NCBI GenBank assembly: GCA_041690255.1
Contig: JAWLHU010000001.1
Location: 1 to 64,000 of the forward strand
DNA from: JAWLHU01 sp041690255
GTDB lineage: Bacteria; Bacillota; Sulfobacillia; Symbiobacteriales; Symbiobacteriaceae
DNA length: 64,000 nt
Direction: 5' to 3'
Under the pieces are notes generated by a model, which was not told the DNA's origin, did not search any database, and worked only from the letters and a program-made list of their open reading frames with translations. Shown here one piece after another: positions 41,203 through 48,775 of the stretch (position 1 is the stretch's first letter; every line of letters starts with the position of its first letter). The position numbers and the translations under genes are program-made.

Positions 41203-42582
41203 ATGGCCAAAGGAAAGGCAACCCTCTTCTTCTGCCAGGAGTGCGGGCACGAGTCACCCCGTTGGATGGGCAAGTGCCCCGGCTGCGGTGCCTGGAACAG
41301 CCTGGTGGAAGAACCCGTGGTCAGGGCGACCCCGGCGGCGCGGGCGGGCATCTCCCCCGGGCTGTCTGCAGGCGACAAACCTGTCTCCATAGCAGATGTC
41401 GAGGTGGAGGACGCTCCCCGCTTCCCCACGGGCTCCAGTGAGCTGGATCGGGTGTTAGGCGGCGGTATCGTCCCGGGTTCCTTCGTGCTGGTCGGTGGCG
41501 ACCCGGGCATCGGCAAGTCGACGATCCTCCTTCAGTTAGCCGCCCGTGTGGCCGCAGACCACGGGACGGTCCTCTATATCTCCGGCGAGGAGTCGGCCCG
41601 ACAGCTCCGGCTGCGGGCGGACCGGCTGGGGACCCTTCAGGAGCGGCTGCTGGTCATGGCGGAGACCAACCTGGACGCGATTGAGCAGCACGCCCTCAGC
41701 GTTCGGCCGGTCATGCTGATTGTCGACTCGATCCAGACCGTCTTCAAGCCCGAGTTGCCAAGTGCTCCGGGCTCGGTGAGCCAGGTGCGCGAGGGTGCGG
41801 CTCAGCTCTTGCGCATCGCAAAGGCGCACGGGATCGCCGTCTTCATTGTCGGTCACGTCACCAAGGAGGGGTCACTCGCCGGCCCGCGCGTCCTGGAGCA
41901 CATTGTTGATACTGTGCTCTACTTTGAGGGCGAGCGGCATGCCCAGTTCCGGGTGCTGCGGGCAGTCAAGAACCGTTTCGGCTCTACCAACGAGATCGGC
42001 CTCTTCGAAATGCGTGACGCAGGTCTCATGGAGGTCGACAACGCCTCGCAGCTCTTCCTGTCCGAACGCCCCTTGGGGGTCTCGGGTTCGGTGGTTGTCC
42101 CTTCCCTTGAGGGGACGCGCCCCCTTCTGGTGGAGGTCCAGGCGTTGGTCAGCGCCACTACCTTCGTCTCCCCTCGCCGTACGGCCGATGGCATTGACCT
42201 GAACCGGGTGCAGTTGATCATCGCGGTGTTGGAGAAGCGGGTGGGCTTGCTGCTGGGCAATCACGATGCCTATGTCAAGGTCGCCGGTGGTGTACGGATT
42301 GCAGAGCCAGCCGTAGATATGGGGCTGGCGGTTGCCCTCGCCTCCTCCTTTCGGGACCAGGCCCCCGATCGCTGGACGGTGGTAATTGGCGAGGTCGGCC
42401 TGGCTGGTGAGGTTCGTGCCGTCTCCCGGATTGAGCAGCGGATTCGCGAGGCGGAGAAGATGGGCTTCAAGCGGGTCGTCATGCCACAGGCAAACCTGCG
42501 TACCCTAACGATCAAGAGCACAGTCGAGTTGGTCGGGGTGGAGACCGTCATGGAGGGGCTGGAGGCCGCTCTGAATGGCTGA
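41203..42582 (+). CDS. radA: DNA repair protein RadA
   Basis: A 459-residue RecA-like helicase that extends D-loops and processes recombination intermediates. It begins with a C4 zinc finger (CQECGHESPRWMGKCPGC), then a RecA core with Walker A GGDPGIGKS, the RadA-specific KNRFGSTNEIGLFEM motif, and a C-terminal Lon-protease-like domain (about residues 285-459) whose catalytic residues are not expected to function. The ATG at 41203 precedes TFFCQECG at the usual distance. It is followed 49 nt later by disA, the same pair as in Bacillus, where DisA scans DNA and RadA modulates its activity. Confidence 0.97.
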   Translation: MAKGKATLFFCQECGHESPRWMGKCPGCGAWNSLVEEPVVRATPAARAGISPGLSAGDKPVSIADVEVEDAPRFPTGSSELDRVLGGGIVPGSFVLVGGDPGIGKSTILLQLAARVAADHGTVLYISGEESARQLRLRADRLGTLQERLLVMAETNLDAIEQHALSVRPVMLIVDSIQTVFKPELPSAPGSVSQVREGAAQLLRIAKAHGIAVFIVGHVTKEGSLAGPRVLEHIVDTVLYFEGERHAQFRVLRAVKNRFGSTNEIGLFEMRDAGLMEVDNASQLFLSERPLGVSGSVVVPSLEGTRPLLVEVQALVSATTFVSPRRTADGIDLNRVQLIIAVLEKRVGLLLGNHDAYVKVAGGVRIAEPAVDMGLAVALASSFRDQAPDRWTVVIGEVGLAGEVRAVSRIEQRIREAEKMGFKRVVMPQANLRTLTIKSTVELVGVETVMEGLEAALNG

Positions 42583-42631
42583 TCAACCGGCGAATACCGG
42601 AGCCCCTTAAGAGGGGTCAGGGGGTTAGACG

Positions 42632-43702
42632 ATGGGCGATGACCGTGAGGGTTTTTGGAAGGTACTACGCACCGTAGCGCCAGGAACGCCACTTCGCGAG
42701 GGGCTGGAATCAATTCTGCGCGCTCGCACCGGCGCCTTGATCGTTGTGGGTGACTCCAATCAGGTCATGTCCCTGGTCGATGGAGGATTCCGCCTCGATT
42801 GTGAGATGATCCCCGCGAGCCTCTACGAACTGGCCAAAATGGACGGTGCAATCATACTCACGCCCGATGCACGCCGCATCCTTTATGCGAACGCCACCCT
42901 GATTCCTGACCCGTCCATCGCGACGTACGAGACAGGCATACGTCATCGCACGGCCGAACGTTTGGCCAAGCAGACCGGCGAGCTGGTGATCTCGATCTCC
43001 CAGCGGCGCAACCTGATCTCGCTCTACAAGGGGTACACCCGGTATGTTCTCCGCGATATCTCGGTCATCCTCACCAAGGCGAATCAGGCCCTGCAGACCC
43101 TGGAGAAGTACAAATCGGTCCTTGACCAGGCGGTGACTAACCTGTCCGCTCTGGAGTTGGAGGATCTCGTCACGGTGCTTGATGTCGTCCTTGTTGTCCA
43201 GCGAACCGAAATGGTCCTCCGGATTGTCGCTGAGATCGAGCGGTACATCTCGGAACTGGGGACAGAGGGCCGGCTCGTCTCGATGCAGTTGGAGGAGCTG
43301 GTTGCCAACGTGGCCGAGGAGGGGCTCCTGATCATGCGCGATTACACCCAACTGGGTGATGGTCGCTCCGCTGAGCAGGTCCGGGAGCAGATGTCCACCT
43401 GGCCCCACGAGGACCTACGTGACCTGCTCACGATCGCCCGCACGTTGGGACTGGGGTCCGCGCCAGGTACGCTGGACAGCGCCGTGGCTCCCCGGGGGTA
43501 CCGGATCCTCCGCAAGATCCCCCGGCTTCCCATGCCGGTCATCGAAAACCTTGCCAGTCACTTTGGCAGCCTTCAGCAGATCCTCCGCGCGACCATTGAG
43601 GAGCTTGATGAAGTCGAAGGGATCGGCGAGGTAAGGGCCAGGGCGATTAAGGAAGGTCTCCGCCGTCTGAGAGAGCAGATCATGCTAGAGCGGCACATTT
43701 GA
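42632..43702 (+). CDS. disA: Diadenylate cyclase DisA
   Basis: A 356-residue DNA-integrity scanning enzyme that makes c-di-AMP. The DAC domain has both active-site motifs, D71-G-A (KMDGAII) and RHRTAER at 104-110. A helical linker follows (about residues 145-290), and the C-terminal helix-hairpin-helix domain (about 300-356, EVEGIGEVRARAIKEGLRR) binds branched DNA. Octamer formation and inhibition by damaged DNA are known for the family. The ATG at 42632 follows AGGGGG. The gene order radA-disA is conserved in Firmicutes; here carD comes much later because a lipoprotein, tRNA and rsgA intervene. Confidence 0.97.
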   Translation: MGDDREGFWKVLRTVAPGTPLREGLESILRARTGALIVVGDSNQVMSLVDGGFRLDCEMIPASLYELAKMDGAIILTPDARRILYANATLIPDPSIATYETGIRHRTAERLAKQTGELVISISQRRNLISLYKGYTRYVLRDISVILTKANQALQTLEKYKSVLDQAVTNLSALELEDLVTVLDVVLVVQRTEMVLRIVAEIERYISELGTEGRLVSMQLEELVANVAEEGLLIMRDYTQLGDGRSAEQVREQMSTWPHEDLRDLLTIARTLGLGSAPGTLDSAVAPRGYRILRKIPRLPMPVIENLASHFGSLQQILRATIEELDEVEGIGEVRARAIKEGLRRLREQIMLERHI

Positions 43703-43817
43703 CCCAGCGGCGGGGGAAGACCGCTGTGGTGGGGGTAGTGCCCCATCATTTCGCGTGCGATAATGGTTCGAGCATGAAAGGTCAAACGCTGGGCAATTTC
43801 TGAAGAGAGGGTCTTCT

Positions 43818-45518
43818 ATGCGTCTTTCTCATACTGCTGGCCTGTTCGTTTTGCTGGCGGTGATCCTGAGTGCCTGCTCCGGCGGATCGAAGGAGGCGCC
43901 TGCGGACGCGCACCCCGCGGTTTCGGACAAGCCGCCGGTAAGCGCTGAAACAGAGCCGCCGGTCACGCAGCAGCAGGAACCCTCGCCCGCTCCTCCACGG
44001 CCGCAGGAGACAAAGCAGCCCGTGGCGGTAAGCTACCGCGTCTACACAGGGCCCCTTGGCTTCCGGTTGCCCGACACCATGCGCGAGCTGAGCGTGGGAG
44101 AGACGGCTGTCATGGGATTGGAGCCCTTCGATCTCGACGTCCTTCTGCCTGGCCTGAAGGAGGAGCCTGCCCGGAAGGCCCTTTCGATTGAGGGCCTTAC
44201 CCTGATAGGCGATCCGGTCTGGCTGTCGGAGGGCGGGCTCGCTCTCCAGATTGGGAAGGGAGCGACAGGTCAGACAGGCACCATCAACATCAGGGTAGAT
44301 GGACAGACACCTGCAGCGCTGGAGATTCGGCGGGTTGGTCCTGCGACCGTCACGATCGATCAGCGGATCGGCCACACGTGGCAGGCGGTGACCGTGCTGA
44401 ACGCATACACAAGCCCAGGTCCTTCCGCAGTCCGGATCAACTTCTCCAAGCCGGTGCGCAAGGATGAGGTGGAGTCGGCGCTGCTCGCGGCACAATCAAA
44501 GCCGATCCGCGGACTCATGGAATGGACTGACGACCAGACGCTGACCTGGCAGATTGCCGACCTCCCACCCCGGCTCGACTTCCTGCTGGGGGGAGCTCAT
44601 GACGCCGACGGTCTGCCGCTTCCCGGTGGTATCCCCTCCCTGCGGTTGGGTGACCCGCCTGCGGCGGTCCTGGTCGACCTGGCTGACCTCGAGGAGAAGG
44701 TCTTAGGAACCCTCCCCCCCGACATCGTCACGGCCGAGTTGAGCCGGAGCCGCCAGGCGATCAACCTGATCGCCTGGATTCCCGGGACAACGAAGTGGGA
44801 CTGGCGGACCGTGGACCTTTACTTCGATCTCGAGAAGAAGGGGCTGAAGACTGGGCGGGTTGAAGAGGTGGTTCCCCGACTGCCTGATGGCCTGGAGAAC
44901 TGGGTTGTAAGCCCGAACGGCTCACTGGTCGCCAGCCTCAGGAGCAGTGGCGTGGAGACGGAGTCTTTCCAGGCCGATCTTGTTGTCACGGACCTGCGCG
45001 GGGGCCGCAGCCAGGTCTTCCCGAACGCGATCGGGCGGTACCGGGGCGCAGGGCAGGTGGACTTGACCACGTACCTGGCGTGGTCTCCGGACAGCCTCGC
45101 AGTGGCGGCGCTCAGCTACGCCGGGCACCCGGAGACTTCTGAACTGATAATGGTTGATGTAAGCACGGGTGAGCGGACTGTCCTGGTCCCCGACCTGCCC
45201 GTTCGCTCGGATGGTACCCGGCTCACCTGGTCCGGAGATGGGCGTTTCCTCCTGGCTGGCAATATGCTTATCAATCAGGAGGAGCGGGCAGCGGTTCCAC
45301 TCCCCGGCGATACTGCCGCCGGCGGCTTCTGGGAGCCGGGGGGTGCGCGGCTGATCTATAGCCCACGAGACTGGGGACCGACCTTCCTGGTCAACCCTGA
45401 GACCGCTGAGGCAGAGCCCCTGGGAGATGGAATGGCTGTCGGCTGGGTAGGAACCGGGAAGGCCGTCCTGGTCCGGTGGAACGGCAGTGAAACACGATAC
45501 CTGCCCCCCGGTCAGTAA
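43818..45518 (+). CDS. Hypothetical lipoprotein with C-terminal beta-propeller
   Basis: A 566-residue exported protein. The signal peptide ends in LSAC (Cys20), and a Pro/Glu/Gln-rich linker follows (to about 70). The middle contains an Ig-like region with VRINFSKPVRKDEVESALL, typical of SbsA Ig-like domains. The last 250 residues contain TolB/WD40-like blades (WVVSPNGSLVASL, LAWSPDSLAVAAL, LTWSGDGRFLLAG). It resembles surface lipoproteins of Symbiobacterium-like bacteria, and its C-terminal blades recall those of the 61245-63998 protein. Function is unknown. GAAGAGAGG lies before the ATG at 43818. Confidence 0.72.
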   Translation: MRLSHTAGLFVLLAVILSACSGGSKEAPADAHPAVSDKPPVSAETEPPVTQQQEPSPAPPRPQETKQPVAVSYRVYTGPLGFRLPDTMRELSVGETAVMGLEPFDLDVLLPGLKEEPARKALSIEGLTLIGDPVWLSEGGLALQIGKGATGQTGTINIRVDGQTPAALEIRRVGPATVTIDQRIGHTWQAVTVLNAYTSPGPSAVRINFSKPVRKDEVESALLAAQSKPIRGLMEWTDDQTLTWQIADLPPRLDFLLGGAHDADGLPLPGGIPSLRLGDPPAAVLVDLADLEEKVLGTLPPDIVTAELSRSRQAINLIAWIPGTTKWDWRTVDLYFDLEKKGLKTGRVEEVVPRLPDGLENWVVSPNGSLVASLRSSGVETESFQADLVVTDLRGGRSQVFPNAIGRYRGAGQVDLTTYLAWSPDSLAVAALSYAGHPETSELIMVDVSTGERTVLVPDLPVRSDGTRLTWSGDGRFLLAGNMLINQEERAAVPLPGDTAAGGFWEPGGARLIYSPRDWGPTFLVNPETAEAEPLGDGMAVGWVGTGKAVLVRWNGSETRYLPPGQ

Positions 45519-45534
45519 TCCTGCCGATAAAAAG

Positions 45535-45565
45535 AGCCCGAGCCGTAAGTGGCTCGGGCTTTCTT
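45535..45565. terminator. Bidirectional terminator
   Basis: A perfect 10-bp stem, AGCCCGAGCC (45535-45544) with GGCTCGGGCT (45551-45560), flanked by an A-run and TTCTT. Confidence 0.85.
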
Positions 45566-45567
45566 GA

Positions 45568-45966
45568 TCAGTCTGCGAAGTTGAAGACGCCCAGGGCGGC
45601 GAGCTTCTTATGCTCCTTGAGGATGATATCGTACAGGTTCAGGTCAAAGGCGTTGCAGAGGGCAGCCAGGTAGAACAGGTTGTTCCCAATCTCCGCTTCC
45701 ACAACCTCCCGGCAGTGATCACAGAGCTTGCCGGTCACGTGGTTCTGCGTATGCTCCTTCAGTTGCTCCAAGGGAACATCGGGTGGAAACTGCTGTTTCT
45801 CCCCTGAGATCTTGATACACCCGCACGAGGTAACCGACTTGGTCAGAGCTCGATTGACGCGGGCATTAGCCTCCTGCAGCTTCGCCATGATGTCAAGAAC
45901 GCTCCGGTGACGGATCAGGTACTCGCCTACCGTCTCCTGGAACTGATCGCACAGCAAGTCCTTCAT
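45568..45966 (-). CDS. Conserved Firmicute protein of unknown function
   Basis: A 132-residue soluble, mostly helical protein. Visible features are an N-terminal MKDLLCDQFQETV helix, a TSCGCIKI motif near residue 48, a CDHCREVVEAEIG motif near 82-94, and a C-terminal NNLFYLAALCNAFDLNLYDII helix that looks like an all-alpha NTP-pyrophosphohydrolase (MazG-like) segment. Metal or redox binding by the cysteines is plausible. I believe similar proteins are common in Clostridia but cannot name a characterised one. The ATG at 45966 follows GAGGTGAG; the longer frame to 46188 is not supported. Confidence 0.75.
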   Translation of the reverse strand: MKDLLCDQFQETVGEYLIRHRSVLDIMAKLQEANARVNRALTKSVTSCGCIKISGEKQQFPPDVPLEQLKEHTQNHVTGKLCDHCREVVEAEIGNNLFYLAALCNAFDLNLYDIILKEHKKLAALGVFNFAD

Positions 45967-46160
45967 TGACGTTCTCACCTCACAGTCCCTCTTGTGGGTC
46001 GATGCCCGGGAACCAGCCGTCTCACTTGCGAAGCCTGACGAGACCCATTGTACCAGAGGGCTCCCAGTCGGACAAACGACGTCTTGCGGTAAATTGTACC
46101 ACTGGTCGCGATGAAGCGCCAGCACTTCCCGGCGAATGGTGTACCAGTGGATAAGCGAAA

Positions 46161-46185
46161 GCGAAGGGGAACACCCTTCGCTTTT
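46161..46185. terminator. Hairpin after tRNA-Ala(CGC)
   Basis: GCGAAGGG (46161-46168) with CCCTTCGC (46174-46181), loop GAACA. The T-run is better on the plus strand (CTTTTC) than on the tRNA's minus strand (TTTCGCTT). Confidence 0.55.
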
Positions 46186-46191
46186 CACTAC

Positions 46192-46267
46192 TGGTGGAGC
46201 TAAGGGGATTCGAACCCCTGACCTCTTGAGTGCGATTCAAGCGCTCTCCCAACTGAGCTATAGCCCC
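46192..46267 (-). tRNA. tRNA-Ala (anticodon CGC)
   Basis: A complete cloverleaf on the minus strand: acceptor GGGGCTA with TAGCTCC, including a G-U at the third pair as in other alanine tRNAs. The anticodon stem is CTTGA/TCAAG with CGC in a 7-nt loop, the T-arm is GGTTCGAATCC, and CCA is encoded. It reads GCG codons, which are common in this genome. Confidence 0.95.
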
Positions 46268-46324
46268 GTAGCACCCCCATTTTACCGGGCCACTGACCAA
46301 GCGTCAAGGGTGCGAGGGATGATG

Positions 46325-46690
46325 CTAGAAGGGGCGGGGCCCCTTGACCCACGGCTGGGTAACGGCGTAGAAGACCAACTGAACCGACATGCAGAGGTAG
46401 AAGGCCGCCCAGAGGCCCGCGGCTCCCATGGCAACTCCCTTCCACCGCGCCTCGCGTGGGGTGAGCCCAGACTGATGATCGGGTCGGTTCCACCGCAGAG
46501 CCAGGCGAGCAGCCGCGTAGGAGGCGACCGTCAGAACGCCGGAGTAGTAGAAGTTGGCCCACGGGACGCCGCCCAGCAGGAAGGCTGGCTCCTGACAATA
46601 CTTCCAGAGCCCCAACGGGACAGCGGGAATCTCGTGTCGACCCGTTCTTTCCCTTTTCCGACGGTCAGGAGTGTGGCAGACTGATAACAT
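46325..46690 (-). CDS. Possible small membrane protein
   Basis: An open frame of 121 codons with three hydrophobic segments in its last 90 residues (FLLGGVPWANFYYSGVL, VAMGAAGLWAAFYLCM, VQLVFYAVTQPW), which favours a real membrane protein. The ATG at 46690 has no good ribosome-binding site and the first 25 residues are charged, so the true start may be an unusual codon further in. It lies just behind tRNA-Ala and diverges from the rsgA leader. No family is recognised. Confidence 0.4.
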   Translation of the reverse strand: MLSVCHTPDRRKRERTGRHEIPAVPLGLWKYCQEPAFLLGGVPWANFYYSGVLTVASYAAARLALRWNRPDHQSGLTPREARWKGVAMGAAGLWAAFYLCMSVQLVFYAVTQPWVKGPRPF

Positions 46691-46743
46691 ACCGATAAAG
46701 GCGCGACGCCGGTGCCCTTTATCTAACCAGGAGGTGTTGAGCT

Positions 46744-46806
46744 ATGTTGGCGATCAGCGTTGCTATTGCTTTCTCGCTCAGCCCTTCCCTCGGGGAACGC
46801 TCGTAG
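46744..46806 (+). CDS. Leader peptide upstream of rsgA
   Basis: A 20-codon reading frame with an excellent AGGAGGTG (46729-46736) seven nt before the ATG. The peptide is MLAISVAIAFSLSPSLGERS: five of twenty codons are serine (AGC, TCG, AGC, TCC, TCG), with three Ala and two Ile. It ends 36 nt before an intrinsic terminator (46843-46874) that precedes rsgA. This layout matches a transcription attenuator controlled by translation of a leader peptide. The upstream RNA also has a GATAAAG/CTTTATC hairpin (46694-46700 with 46717-46723) just before the ribosome-binding site. Confidence 0.55.
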   Translation: MLAISVAIAFSLSPSLGERS

Positions 46807-46842
46807 GTCCGCCCGGCAGTTGCGGTGCGATGGCCTCCCTGA

Positions 46843-46874
46843 GCCATGGGCTGTGTGCAGCCCGTGGCTTTTTT
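46843..46874 (+). terminator. Attenuator terminator in the rsgA leader
   Basis: An 11-bp stem GCCATGGGCTG (46843-46853) with CAGCCCGTGGC (46858-46868), one G-U pair, loop TGTG, then six T. A competing pairing ATGGC (46830-46834) with GCCAT (46843-46847) would break the terminator's 5' arm and could act as antiterminator. It lies 37 nt before the rsgA start. Confidence 0.75.
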
Positions 46875-46910
46875 GTGTCCATTCGACGCGCATTCAGGGA
46901 GGTTTTCGCT

Positions 46911-47828
46911 GTGTACCAGATGACAGACTCCACCCCGATTCCCATGACAGGGATTGTGACCGCGATTCAGTCCGGTTCCGTTGAGGTCAACCTGAACGGA
47001 ACCCCGATCGCTTGTATCTTGCGCGGCAAGCTGAAACGAGAGTGGCAAATGGTGACCAGCCTGGTCGTCGTGGGCGATTACGTGACTATTAGCCGTACCC
47101 CCGATGGACTCGGCGTGATCGAGGAGATCCGCCCACGCCGCACCAAGTTGTCCCGACCCGGTTTCCACGACTACGAGCACGTGATCGCAGCGAACATCGA
47201 TCAGGTGGTGATCGTGGCCTCCGTTCACCAACCCCCATTCAAGCGAAACCTGGTGGACCGGTTCATGCTGCTGGCCCGTACCCTGAATCTGAAGCCGGTT
47301 CTGGTCGTCAACAAGGCCGACCTGGAAGATGAGCGGGTAATCCGTTCCTGGGTGGCCCCACTGGAGACCGCGGACATGCCGATTCTCCTGACAAGTGCCG
47401 CCTCTGGAGGCGGGCTCGATCAGTTGCGAGCACACCTGGCAGGCAAGGTTTCAGCCTTTGCTGGCCAGTCGGGTGTTGGCAAGTCCAGTCTGGTAAACGC
47501 ACTCTTCCCGGGTCTGCAGATCAAGACGCAGGAGACCAGTTGGGCCAACAAGGGGCGGCACACGACTACAGGCAGCCGTCTCTACCCGCTGCCAGACGGC
47601 GGCTATCTCGCGGATACCCCTGGCATTAAGGACCTGGCGCTGTGGGAGGCGGACGAGGACGATCTCAGTGAGGTCTTTCCCGAGATCGAAGCACTGGCTG
47701 CCGGCTGCAAGTTCCGGAATTGCACGCACATCCATGAGCCGAAGTGTGCGGTTCGGGCTGCAGTCGAGCGTGGTGAACTTGATGCCGGACGTTACCAGAG
47801 CTATGCAAAGCTGCTGAAGAGACGGTAG
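46911..47828 (+). CDS. rsgA: Ribosome small subunit-dependent GTPase RsgA
   Basis: A 305-residue circularly permuted GTPase that checks late 30S maturation. An OB domain (residues about 7-75) is followed by the permuted G motifs: NKAD (G4) before GQSGVGKSSL (G1) and DTPG (G3). The C-terminal zinc finger is CKFRNCTHIHEPKC. The GTG at 46911 is chosen for AGGGAGG at 46896-46902; the open frame upstream to 46671 runs through the leader terminator and is not coding. In many Firmicutes rsgA lies with prkC and rpe, but here it stands alone with its own attenuator. Confidence 0.95.
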   Translation: MYQMTDSTPIPMTGIVTAIQSGSVEVNLNGTPIACILRGKLKREWQMVTSLVVVGDYVTISRTPDGLGVIEEIRPRRTKLSRPGFHDYEHVIAANIDQVVIVASVHQPPFKRNLVDRFMLLARTLNLKPVLVVNKADLEDERVIRSWVAPLETADMPILLTSAASGGGLDQLRAHLAGKVSAFAGQSGVGKSSLVNALFPGLQIKTQETSWANKGRHTTTGSRLYPLPDGGYLADTPGIKDLALWEADEDDLSEVFPEIEALAAGCKFRNCTHIHEPKCAVRAAVERGELDAGRYQSYAKLLKRR

Positions 47829-47863
47829 CACTGCGTTGTCCTGCCGTGCCCCCTGCAATCGTA

Positions 47864-47905
47864 ACGGACCTGTCCCCTTGCCTGAGGGGCGCGGGTCCGT
47901 TCTCT
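47864..47905 (+). terminator. Terminator of rsgA
   Basis: ACGGACC (47864-47870) with GGTCCGT (47894-47900) and inner CCCC/GGGG pairing, then TCTCT. Confidence 0.7.
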
Positions 47906-47927
47906 ACTCAGACGGCGACGTAACCAG

Positions 47928-47957
47928 TTGACAGGACGTAACAAAAGAACGTATAAT
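47928..47957 (+). promoter_or_regulatory. Promoter P1 of carD
   Basis: TTGACA (47928-47933), an 18-nt spacer and TATAAT (47952-47957). The -10 lies within the 12-bp perfect palindrome GTATAATTATAC (47951-47962), a possible operator. Confidence 0.8.
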
Positions 47958-47967
47958 TATACTTTTC

Positions 47968-47996
47968 TTGACAACGGTGATGCTTTCTGGTATCGT
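47968..47996 (+). promoter_or_regulatory. Promoter P2 of carD
   Basis: TTGACA (47968-47973), a 17-nt spacer and TATCGT (47991-47996). It lies 40 nt downstream of P1, giving tandem promoters. Confidence 0.65.
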
Positions 47997-48074
47997 ACTG
48001 GGTAGCGAACCGTCCGTGTGGCGGAGAGCCGGCACGGCCCTCGTGCGATCGGCCACAAAGATGGGGGTGGCGCA

Positions 48075-48551
48075 GTGTTTCAGGTGGGAGATAAAGTGGT
48101 CTACCCCATGCATGGCGCTGGGATCATTGAGGCGATCGAAGACCGGGAGGTCCTCGGGCAGAGCAAGCGATACTACGTGTTACGCTTGCCTGTGTCCGAC
48201 ATGCAAGTTCTGGTGCCATGCGAGAGCCAGGAGACCGGTCTCCGGCAAGTCATGTCGGAGCAAGCCTTTCAGAGCGTTCTGGAGGTACTCAGATCCCGTA
48301 AGAACGTCATGGTGAAGAACTGGAACCACCGCTACCGGATGAACATGGAGAAAATCCGGAGTGGTAACATTCTCGAACTTGCCGATGTTGTTCGGTCCCT
48401 GTCTCACCGCGATCGGGAGAAAGGGCTTTCCACCGGCGAGCGAAAGATGCTCGACAACGCTCGGCAGATCCTTCTCTCCGAAATCATCTTGGCCCGCGAC
48501 CTCGAACTGGACCAGGCGAATCATTTTCTCGATCACGTCCTGGCTCAGTAG
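48075..48551 (+). CDS. carD: CarD family transcriptional regulator
   Basis: A 158-residue RNA polymerase-binding protein of the CarD/CdnL type. The N-terminal Tudor-like RID domain (FQVGDKVVYPMHGAGIIEAIE, then YYVLRLPVSDMQVLVPC) contacts the beta subunit, and the C-terminal helical domain (about residues 70-158, MNMEKIRSGNILELADVVRSL) touches the upstream edge of the transcription bubble to stabilise open complexes. The GTG at 48075 follows GGGGGTGG; the frame upstream is not coding. Two promoters and a double terminator make it a separate unit. carD beside the PIN/TRAM gene is common in Clostridia-like genomes. Confidence 0.95.
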   Translation: MFQVGDKVVYPMHGAGIIEAIEDREVLGQSKRYYVLRLPVSDMQVLVPCESQETGLRQVMSEQAFQSVLEVLRSRKNVMVKNWNHRYRMNMEKIRSGNILELADVVRSLSHRDREKGLSTGERKMLDNARQILLSEIILARDLELDQANHFLDHVLAQ

Positions 48552-48554
48552 AAT

Positions 48555-48582
48555 GGCGCCGGTCACACCGGCGCCCCTTTCT
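48555..48582 (+). terminator. First terminator of carD
   Basis: A perfect 9-bp stem, GGCGCCGGT (48555-48563) with ACCGGCGCC (48567-48575), then CCTTTC. Confidence 0.8.
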
Positions 48583-48622
48583 TCGGAAGGTCCGTCTGAG
48601 GGCATCGCTCCGAAGATTTGAA

Positions 48623-48650
48623 GGCGTCGGTAGACCGGCGCCGTTTTTCT
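48623..48650 (+). terminator. Second terminator of carD
   Basis: GGCGTCGGT (48623-48631) with ACCGGCGCC (48634-48642), a near copy of the stem at 48555-48575, then GTTTTTC. Confidence 0.75.
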
Positions 48651-48775
48651 CGCTCAAAATGGGGAATCCTGAGAACCTGGAGAGCACTTAAATGCGTCTC
48701 ATACTAGAGGCCCTTCTCTAGAAGGAATTATCGTGCAGAATATGGTAACAAGTACATGGAATTGGAGGTGACTGG

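Noticed and set aside
46671..46910. N-terminal extension of RsgA
   Set aside because: The open frame passes through the leader peptide region and an intrinsic terminator, and RsgA homology begins only after GTG 46911.
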